Source of the DNA: Pogona vitticeps
Taxonomy: Eukaryota; Chordata; Lepidosauria; Squamata; Agamidae
DNA length: 64,000 bases
Direction: 5' to 3'
Assembly (NCBI RefSeq): GCF_051106095.1
Contig: NC_135787.1
Location: 156,744,001 to 156,808,000, forward strand
Below the pieces are notes generated by a model. It had not been told where the DNA came from, did not search any database, and worked only from the letters and a program-made list of their open reading frames with translations. The position numbers and the translations under genes are program-made. This document shows, piece by piece, positions 60,301-64,000 of this stretch (position 1 is the first letter of the stretch; every line of letters starts with the position of its first letter).

Positions 60301-61624
60301 GTGCACTGTCTTCCAGAATTTTAAGCAATCATTTCTAGGATAAAGTCCTAGAAACTGACAACATAAGCCAAGTCTGTGTTAAAGTAAACTGTAGTCTTCA
60401 GTTAGTTTATAGTTTAAATCTGCCTTTTCCAAATGGCAACTTGTTGAAATTACATATCCCATAATCCTAAATCAGAACAGCCAATCACTGGCAAACCAGG
60501 GATGACAGAAATTGTAGGCTAATATTATAATTATTATTTATTTGATTTGTATACTTCCCATCTGGCAGCCAGGGCTACTCTGGACAGTTTACAGCAGATA
60601 AACAGAGTCTAATAGTTAGAGAGCCTAATTTTAATTGATTTTGTAAAAGATCTAATTTTACTTTCTGAGCAGTTTTGTCAACTGGAAAGTCTCATTATCA
60701 AATAATCATAGTTTGATATTTTTAACTTGAGCAAATAAATATTTAAGCTGGGGAACCTTTGTCCTGCCAGATTTTTTTTATGGGAAACCCCCAATCTTCC
60801 CTCCACCTTGACCAATAGGAAGGTATCTCAAGAAGCAGAGATCAAAATACCTAAGAGGGCCAAAGGTTTTTCTGCTCACATCTTAAGATTTTGCTTTTGC
60901 AAGCAAGAGATACACTATCAGGGAGACAAAGTACAACTGCAGAGAACCTGAAATGCAATCAAACACCAATCACTTATCAGTTATTAATACGGCAGGACTG
61001 CTACTTAATTCATTGTATTACATTGTTATACCATTGCGCGTTCTGGACATCCCGTTCCTTCAACCCCTTTAGCAGACAGAAAAGATCAAAAGGCCAGACC
61101 AACATTAAAGGTAACAATTGCAAGCGAGAAAGGATTTAAACTGCATTAATAAAATTTAAAACAGACACTCAAGTCAACCTTAAACCACCATCAGACCTAT
61201 AAACATCGACTCACAAGTGCACCCCCTGTACTTTTTTATTGATGTATTTTATTTACTTATTTTTATATCTACCCCCTTCTCTCCAGAAAGGGAGAAGAAG
61301 GCGCACAACAGGTAAAAATACGTATGTTTCAAATGAAAATAAATTAAGATCGAGCGCCGGGGACGTGCCAACCCTCTCGGGGGGCTTCTAAGGAGCCCCA
61401 CAGGCTGTCTCCCACCTCCTTCCCCACAGCCGACACGCCTGCCGCGGAAGGGGAAAGGGCGGCGTGGTTACCAGGCCGCGCAGGCGGTCCCGCTCCGCCC
61501 GCACGGTGAGGGCCGCGCTCCCCCGCAACGACTTGCTCTCGAAGTCGACCCGGCAGCGCAGGTAGAGGTGGTGGGTCCGGCAGCAGCCGGGGTCGGCGAA
61601 CGAGCTGGGATCCGCTTCGGCCAT
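35561..61624 (-). CDS. LTA4H: LTA4H, leukotriene A4 hydrolase (19 coding exons)
   Basis: A cytosolic zinc enzyme of the M1 peptidase family: it converts leukotriene A4 to leukotriene B4 and is also an aminopeptidase that trims Pro-Gly-Pro. Exons in transcript order: 61624-61472, 59579-59449, 58673-58553, 55952-55884, 52943-52839, 51791-51739, 49911-49839, 49639-49499, 49112-49089, 45167-45097, 45006-44895, 44013-43869, 43777-43674, 43010-42940, 41338-41284, 40552-40457, 38173-38091, 37219-37115, 35705-35561. They total 1857 nt (618 residues; human 611), all phases matching, all introns GT-AG. Key residues are present: GGMEN (267-271), zinc site HEISH (294-298) with Glu317, Asp374, Tyr377, Tyr382 (PYEKG) and Arg562/Lys564. 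The gene appears intact. The C terminus is longer than human and ends GQTTTTLQT. Confidence 0.97.
35735..35950. repeat. MIR-like SINE remnant
   Basis: 'atgatcttgtaagttaggcc' followed by 'ttgcccaaggtcacggtgac' resembles the core of MIR-type SINEs. It lies in LTA4H intron 18. Confidence 0.4.
37115..37219 (-). CDS. LTA4H: LTA4H exon 18
   Basis: Encodes [20 protein letters not shown] then [14 protein letters not shown] (residues 536-571). Arg562 and Lys564 correspond to human Arg563/Lys565, which bind the substrate carboxylate. Confidence 0.96.
   Translation of the reverse strand: MASPLHSGRMGRCYSSCIKDGYRTRQNEVHSSTV
37375..37712 (+). mobile_element. CR1 LINE 3' end
   Basis: It reads 'gttggacttgacggtcttat' then 'ccctttcaactt' and ends with 'tctatgattctat', the CR1 tail. 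The upstream part encodes remnants such as [15 protein letters not shown]. It lies in LTA4H intron 17, antisense. Confidence 0.7.
38091..38173 (-). CDS. LTA4H: LTA4H exon 17
   Basis: Encodes [20 protein letters not shown] then HNSEIRF (residues 509-535), acceptor ttattttag, donor gtttgt. Confidence 0.95.
38878..39013. mobile_element. hAT-like foldback MITE
   Basis: Ends cagtgcttcccaacactgg and the inverse of caatggttcccaaccttgg; flanks ctctagag (38870-38877) and gtctagag (39014-39021) form an 8-bp duplication with one mismatch. 136 bp, in LTA4H intron 16. Confidence 0.8.
39251..39466. mobile_element. Dispersed palindromic repeat with hammerhead-like core, inverted pair
   Basis: Two head-to-head copies of the repeat seen at 14151-14320. 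The right one reads 'gaagatgccggccacagaga' then 'ctggtgaaacgtaaggaag'; the left one is its inverse. It ends aaaacccacaacaacc and 'cgtgaaagccttcgcgaata'. It lies in LTA4H intron 16. Confidence 0.5.
39480..40456. other. LTA4H intron 16, remainder
   Basis: No exon or recognised element. The stretch 40120-40410 looks like unique sequence with open frames in both directions and no known family. Confidence 0.4.
40457..40552 (-). CDS. LTA4H: LTA4H exon 16
   Basis: Encodes [20 protein letters not shown] then [12 protein letters not shown] (residues 477-508), phase 0 at both ends. It is the most diverged exon against human, but the block SSHQ..EFLA is kept. Confidence 0.92.
41284..41338 (-). CDS. LTA4H: LTA4H exon 15
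   Basis: Encodes [18 protein letters not shown] (residues 459-476) after completing a Thr codon; acceptor ccttcaccag, donor gtgagt. Confidence 0.95.
41944..42115. mobile_element. hAT-like non-autonomous element
   Basis: Left end caagagtctccaaa, right end tttggagacccctg (inverted). Flanks agttagat (41936-41943) and agttacat (42116-42123) are an 8-bp duplication with one mismatch. LTA4H intron 14. Confidence 0.78.
42250..42330. repeat. Dispersed repeat of the 'ccttgtggca' type
   Basis: 'aagccttgtggcacctttag' through 'gtccacttcagatgcattga' is the same common repeat family as 12500-12610. Confidence 0.5.
42700..42890. mobile_element. hAT-like non-autonomous element, older
   Basis: Left tagccattctcaacc and right attgagaatggctg are inverted ends; the interior has 'ggggcccccttcaaatgtgc' and ggggcc-type blocks. 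Flanking 8-mers do not match, so the duplication has decayed or the boundary is slightly off. Confidence 0.6.
42940..43010 (-). CDS. LTA4H: LTA4H exon 14
   Basis: Encodes [20 protein letters not shown] then VKP and part of a Thr codon (residues 435-458); acceptor cttctag, donor gtaagg. VDWNAW and the PG.PP block match human. Confidence 0.95.
43225..43261. repeat. Perfect 15-bp hairpin
   Basis: gatgtttacttcccc and its exact inverse are separated by 7 bases, in LTA4H intron 13. Perhaps a remnant of a foldback element. Confidence 0.8.
43674..43777 (-). CDS. LTA4H: LTA4H exon 13
   Basis: Encodes [20 protein letters not shown] then [14 protein letters not shown] (residues 400-434) after a shared Asp codon; donor gtaagg. 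Confidence 0.96.
43869..44013 (-). CDS. LTA4H: LTA4H exon 12, catalytic Tyr exon
   Basis: Encodes [40 protein letters not shown] and LEQLLGGP (residues 352-399). Asp374, Tyr377 and Tyr382 match the human Asp375, Tyr378 and Tyr383 used in hydrolase and peptidase catalysis. Confidence 0.96.
44895..45006 (-). CDS. LTA4H: LTA4H exon 11, third zinc ligand
   Basis: Completes Trp314 and encodes [20 protein letters not shown] then [17 protein letters not shown]. Glu317 in NEGHT is the third zinc ligand, 19 residues after the second His. Confidence 0.96.
45097..45167 (-). CDS. LTA4H: LTA4H exon 10, HEXXH zinc site
   Basis: Encodes [20 protein letters not shown] then EHF and part of Trp (residues 291-314). 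HEISH supplies two zinc ligands and the general base Glu295. Confidence 0.97.
45490..48950 (-). mobile_element. L2-clade LINE, near full length but degenerate
   Basis: In LTA4H intron 9, sense to the gene. Endonuclease at 47936-48505 ([32 protein letters not shown]). Reverse transcriptase in pieces at 46563-47214 ([20 protein letters not shown]) and C-terminal part at 45821-46297 ([19 protein letters not shown]). Several frameshifts and stops divide it. The 5' section near 48600 matches the N-terminal region of the intact copy (GRGRYGVDS-like), so the two are related subfamilies of different age. Confidence 0.85.
49089..49112 (-). CDS. LTA4H: LTA4H exon 9 (24-nt microexon)
   Basis: Encodes AGDRSLSG (residues 283-290), phase 0 at both ends, acceptor cttttgtag, donor gtaagt. 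Human has AGDKSLSN here. Skipping would keep frame. Confidence 0.92.
49200..49355 (+). mobile_element. L2-type LINE 3' end
   Basis: 'gtgagccgcccagagtatac' followed by 'gggcggcatataaatgcaat' and an (AAAT)n tail. LTA4H intron 8, antisense. Confidence 0.75.
49499..49639 (-). CDS. LTA4H: LTA4H exon 8, GXMEN exon
   Basis: Encodes [40 protein letters not shown] and FVTPTLL (residues 236-282). GGMEN binds the substrate amino terminus in M1 peptidases. Confidence 0.97.
49839..49911 (-). CDS. LTA4H: LTA4H exon 7
   Basis: Completes Arg211 and encodes [20 protein letters not shown] then EFAE; acceptor gttcttcag, donor gttagt. Confidence 0.95.
50270..50311. repeat. (CT)n microsatellite
   Basis: About 21 CT units in LTA4H intron 6. 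Confidence 0.95.
51290..51357. repeat. (TC)n / (CA)n / (AG)n compound microsatellite
   Basis: A TC run, a short CA run and an AG run in a row; the TC and AG parts are mutually inverted and can fold into a hairpin. LTA4H intron 6. The flanking words 'gattttccaactacacaaat' and 'gcattatctctctctct' mirror those beside the CT tract at 50270. Confidence 0.9.
51739..51791 (-). CDS. LTA4H: LTA4H exon 6
   Basis: Encodes [17 protein letters not shown] and two bases of Arg (residues 194-211); acceptor ctgatttag, donor gttggt. Confidence 0.95.
52030..52812 (+). mobile_element. Old BovB/RTE LINE remnant
   Basis: 'gtcaataatttaagatacgc' encodes the NNLRYAD block of the reverse transcriptase, later pieces resemble the region before [11 protein letters not shown], and the end 'gtcaccataaaatgggagca' is a BovB-type tail with CAACAA. 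It is heavily decayed. LTA4H intron 5, antisense. Confidence 0.65.
52839..52943 (-). CDS. LTA4H: LTA4H exon 5
   Basis: Encodes [20 protein letters not shown] then [15 protein letters not shown] (residues 159-193), phase 0 at both ends, donor gtaaga. Confidence 0.95.
53222..53325 (-). mobile_element. Dispersed repeat with hammerhead-like core
   Basis: On the minus strand: TCCTCTGAAAATGC, a stem (ggccacagagactggc), then GAAACGTCAGGAAGAAC at 53275-53317. Its end gcccgaaaaacccag matches the other two copies. This copy best keeps the GAAACGTC segment. Confidence 0.5.
54140..54370 (+). mobile_element. tRNA-derived SINE, degenerate
   Basis: 'gcctcgtggtgcagtaatta' and 'gactcaaccttctatccttc' match the SINE family at 15388-15664, with many substitutions. 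LTA4H intron 4. Confidence 0.7.
54385..54835 (+). mobile_element. L2-like LINE remnant
   Basis: A coding remnant ([13 protein letters not shown]) is followed by a 3' end with 'ttgtgatccaccttgggttg' and an A/T tail. 5'-truncated and internally shortened. Confidence 0.6.
55178..55410 (+). mobile_element. tRNA-derived SINE with L2-type tail
   Basis: 'cctcgtggtgcaatggttaa', 'ctcacgacctggggttcaat' and 'ccttccatccttccgaggtc' are well kept; the 3' end is 'ccgcccagagagtgcttgaa'. Same family as 15388-15664. Confidence 0.8.
55426..55706. mobile_element. hAT-like element with G-rich interior
   Basis: Left tagtgctccccaacc and right ggttggggaccaccg are inverted ends. Flanks ctatagtg (55418-55425) and gtatagtg (55707-55714) are an 8-bp duplication with one mismatch. 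The interior is a degenerate GCATGCAC/GGGTGG-rich minisatellite that opens frames on both strands. Confidence 0.8.
55884..55952 (-). CDS. LTA4H: LTA4H exon 4
   Basis: Encodes [20 protein letters not shown] then YAE (residues 136-158), phase 0 at both ends, acceptor tttaaag, donor gtagga. Confidence 0.96.
55953..58050. other. LTA4H intron 3, mostly unique sequence
   Basis: AT-rich; the only structure seen is an imperfect inverted repeat at about 57668-57797 (aaattgcctcaagttaagaa and its inverse), probably a decayed MITE. Confidence 0.45.
58085..58395 (+). mobile_element. L2-type LINE 3' end with C-terminal codons
   Basis: [16 protein letters not shown] resembles the C terminus of the intact LINE protein (FKKQLKTYMYKQAF), followed by 'tgttatccacctagagtagt' and 'gggtgggatataaatgtaat'. 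LTA4H intron 3, antisense. Confidence 0.65.
58553..58673 (-). CDS. LTA4H: LTA4H exon 3
   Basis: Encodes [20 protein letters not shown] then [20 protein letters not shown] (residues 95-135). SSALQW.TPEQT and the two Gln residues match the human substrate-binding region. Donor gtgagc. Confidence 0.97.
59449..59579 (-). CDS. LTA4H: LTA4H exon 2
   Basis: Encodes [40 protein letters not shown] and QVG plus two bases of Lys (residues 52-95); acceptor cttgacag, donor gtatgt. Confidence 0.96.
59580..61370. other. LTA4H intron 1
   Basis: AT-rich. It holds an old L2-type 3' tail (60530-60610, minus strand) and a short repeat remnant near 60205 ('caggctcttgtggatacaag'). No exon was seen. Confidence 0.5.
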
Positions 61625-61760
61625 GACTTTCCTTCGCACTCCCGGGCCCAGGCGGCGCCGGCGAATATCAAGCCCGTCGCGCAGGGCTAGAGGTCCCACC
61701 CACCGCCCCCACGAAGAGGCTCTCCTGTAGGAATCCTGGGAAAGGTAGTTCTTTCACGGG
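61370..61760 (-). promoter_or_regulatory. LTA4H: LTA4H CpG-rich promoter and first-exon region
   Basis: This is a block of GC- and CpG-rich DNA in an otherwise AT-rich window, covering exon 1 and about 135 bp upstream. On the minus strand, 61729-61752 reads actacctttcccaggattcc, close to the ZNF143-type motif actacaattcccag; this match is by eye only. A CCAAT box (attgg on plus) lies at 61845-61849. Confidence 0.55.
61472..61624 (-). CDS. LTA4H: LTA4H exon 1 (start codon)
   Basis: Encodes [40 protein letters not shown] and [11 protein letters not shown] (residues 1-51), donor gtaacc. The Met at 61624 aligns with the human start; an upstream in-frame ATG at 61699 would add 25 Arg-rich residues and is not favoured. 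Confidence 0.95.
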
Positions 61761-61932
61761 AAAGTGCTTAGAGCACGTGGGGTTTGATGGACTACAATTA
61801 TAACAAACCACAGCGCGAGAGCCCGTTCAATGAACTCTGTTCGGATTGGTCAAACAACTATTGACATATACAAATCACAAATTGCCAGGAAAGAATTTAA
61901 ATTGGTAGTAAAAGATGCCTAACATAAGCCAC

Positions 61933-62004
61933 TCCTCGTTAGTATAGTGGTAAGTATCCCCGCCTGTCACGCGGGAGACCGGGGTTCGATTCCCCGACGG
62001 GGAG
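61933..62004 (+). tRNA. tRNA-Asp (GTC)
   Basis: 72 nt: acceptor strand tcctcgt pairs with acgggga, anticodon loop ctgtcac (anticodon GTC), A box tagtatagtgg, B box ggttcgattcc. It differs from the usual vertebrate tRNA-Asp by one D-loop base (ggtaagtat for ggtgagtat). A Pol III terminator (T7, 62010-62016) follows directly. Confidence 0.95.
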
Positions 62005-62009
62005 AGCAG

Positions 62010-62016
62010 TTTTTTT
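62010..62016 (+). terminator. Pol III terminator of tRNA-Asp
   Basis: A run of seven T, six bases after the tRNA 3' end. Confidence 0.85.
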
Positions 62017-62472
62017 CCCCCGTCCTCCTCTCAGTCTGAAACCTGGAGTGTATCTGTGTTATGACTATGGAATGATATAAAAAATTTGCCCCGATAGTGG
62101 GATTTGGCTAAAGGACGTTATAGTTTACGATACCATAACTATGTTAACATGGAAGTCCGTTTCAATTCACAGTGGCACTTCTTTTCTATACTGTAATCAT
62201 GATCACTGTGGCTCTGTTGAGCACATTCAGATACAGATTAATCTAGTGGATATACTCAAATCTTTTTTCAGACTATAACTTTTTAAACGTGGTTTAAGAT
62301 GAAGAATAAGAGAATTTTGTTTTAATAATTGGATTGTGAAAAACAATACTGTGAGCAACAATGAAAATGAACTGCAATTTAATGGTGAACTGCCTTTACA
62401 AATCGCAATCTGATGTAGTATTGCATTGAATTTGGAAATGTCACTTTTTGAACTTATTGCATTGAGGTTGGA

Positions 62473-62504
<32 letters not shown>

Positions 62505-63500
62505 ATGTACTTCTGGCAGTAAGAAATTATTGTTAAACCCACCCTACCTCCCAGCCTCCTCCCAGGCTTGTTCTAGCATTCTAATGGATTTTATTTCTTG
62601 ACCTTTTGTATATTAAAAGCAGCGTTCTCCTTGGCAGTTGCTTACTTAACTTTGTTTTCTCAACAGTGATTATGACATTTTTCTGTTGTAAAAACCACCA
62701 GGTTTTGAAACTAGCCTTTTCAGGTCCCTAGGCTAGAGATGTAATTCTTCCAAAGAGTCTCTTGGGGAGCTTGCCTTGTATTGCATTTTCCTGCTCCTGT
62801 GCATGTACTGATTTTTAAAGTAACTGATCAGCAAAATGAAACGTGCTAACTGGAGGTGGGGGTGGGGAGTCCAAGCTGGTATGGTAAATGGATCAATACT
62901 CCTCTAATATGGGACTCAGCTACTGGTTGGGCGGGATATAAATGGGTCAGGGTTCGCTTTGTCCTTGGGGTTAATCCCTGCCCCACCCTCCTTTAGGATA
63001 GACCAAAAACAACCTATCCATACCATTAACCTTTATTTAAGGTAGATCCAAAAACTGTTAACATTAACAAGTATCTCCAACTTCTCCTCTCCACACAACA
63101 GTGTGTGAAAGAGGTTAAAATCTTGAACGTAACCAGATTGTCTTGAGGGGTTTCAGACCGTCCAGCTCCCATAACAGGTTTTGTAGGCCTTCAGCGCGGG
63201 TCTTGGTGGAAATGACAGGGAGGGACGGTGGGGTCTCTCAAAGTTGTGTCGGACTCTCCAGGCTCTGTGTCCCGTCCCAGACGAGTTGGGCCATCCTGCC
63301 CTCTCTCTTTTCTCTGGCTACGTTGGCCCTTTCCCCTCGTATTCCCTTTCCCCACTCACTCGCCTCCTTCTCATCCCTGTAGGGTGTTAAATGGCTGTGC
63401 GTGCACCAAGCACAGTCCAAAGTGGTATGTAGGGATTTATAGATCTGAGCCTTTGTTAGCAATACAGTAGGACCTCTGTGTCCATAGTGATTATAGTGAA
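62017..63500. other. Intergenic region beyond LTA4H
   Basis: It contains a (GT)n run at about 62473-62501 and a fragment near 62920-62950 ('ttgggcgggatataaatggg') like an L2 tail. No gene is recognised. In human the next gene on this side is ELK3, not visible here. Confidence 0.5.
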
Positions 63501-63514
63501 CATTATTATACATT

Positions 63515-64000
63515 TGTGCCTCGACTTACGGAATTAATCCGTATTGGAACAGTGGCCGTAGGTCGAAATTTCCGTAAGTCGAAGCACCATTTCCCATAGG
63601 AGTGCAATGAAAACCATTTAATCCGTTCCAGCTGAAGGAAAAAAATACCCCCCAAATAAAAATATAAATAAAACACTGCAAGCCCCTGGGCCTGCAAAAA
63701 CAAACAAACAAACAAAACAAATCTAAAAACATAACCCCACCAGCCCAATCCCACCCTTCAAAAGCCACCCCCAAACAGTAAGAAGTTAAAAGCAGCACCT
63801 TACCTCCACCGCTTCTTCCCGGCCCTGGCTCCACTGCCGCCACCCGGAGGCTTGAGCCTGGCTGGGGTGCCTGGGCCACTCACCCCCGGCCGCGGCCACC
63901 CAGTGCTGGGAGGCTTGAGCTGACCAGGGTGCTTTGGCCGCTAGCCTCCCGGATCGCCTCCCACTTGCTCTGCACCACCCTCCGTGGGCCCATGGTGGGA
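63515..64000. repeat. Interspersed repeat running off the window
   Basis: 'tgcctcgacttacggaatta' and 'taggtcgaaatttccgtaag' form short inverted motifs (gacttacgg / ccgtaagtc). An A-rich part and a GC-rich part follow to the window edge. It is probably a DNA-transposon-type repeat; the family is not certain. Confidence 0.4.

Overview
The window is nuclear DNA of a vertebrate, most likely a squamate reptile. The support is three BovB (RTE) LINE copies, L2-clade LINEs of several ages, tRNA-derived SINEs of the kind common in lizard genomes, and many hAT-like foldback elements. All genes are spliced with large introns. The gene order AMDHD1 (+), HAL (-), LTA4H (-) is the order found in human and other amniotes. 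Family assignments come from recalled protein sequences; no database search was run.

Layout. 1-4.8 kb: the last four coding exons of AMDHD1 (imidazolonepropionase) on the plus strand; the rest of the gene lies before the window. 7.0-27.9 kb: HAL (histidine ammonia-lyase), complete on the minus strand, 20 coding exons joining in phase to 668 codons plus stop. 28-35.4 kb: repeat-rich intergenic DNA with a hAT element with perfect 8-bp target duplications, a BovB copy, and a pair of long inverted repeats. 35.6-61.6 kb: LTA4H (leukotriene A4 hydrolase/aminopeptidase), complete on the minus strand, 19 coding exons joining in phase to 618 codons plus stop. 61.4-62.0 kb: a GC-rich promoter region with a tRNA-Asp(GTC) gene head to head with LTA4H. 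62.0-64.0 kb: intergenic DNA and repeats.

How the genes relate. HAL makes trans-urocanate from histidine (step 1 of histidine degradation) and AMDHD1 hydrolyses imidazolonepropionate (step 3), so two enzymes of one pathway lie tail to tail with about 1.85 kb between their likely polyadenylation signals. LTA4H belongs to eicosanoid metabolism and is a neighbour only by position.

Most unusual points. HAL ends in a ten-histidine tract, encoded by a pure (CAC)10 run in the last exon. The last HAL intron has a GC donor and holds an L2-type LINE with an uninterrupted 1026-codon reading frame in the sense direction. A dispersed palindromic repeat, seen three times, carries a hammerhead-ribozyme-like core. 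A (TTTC)n microsatellite serves as the polypyrimidine tract of HAL exon 8.
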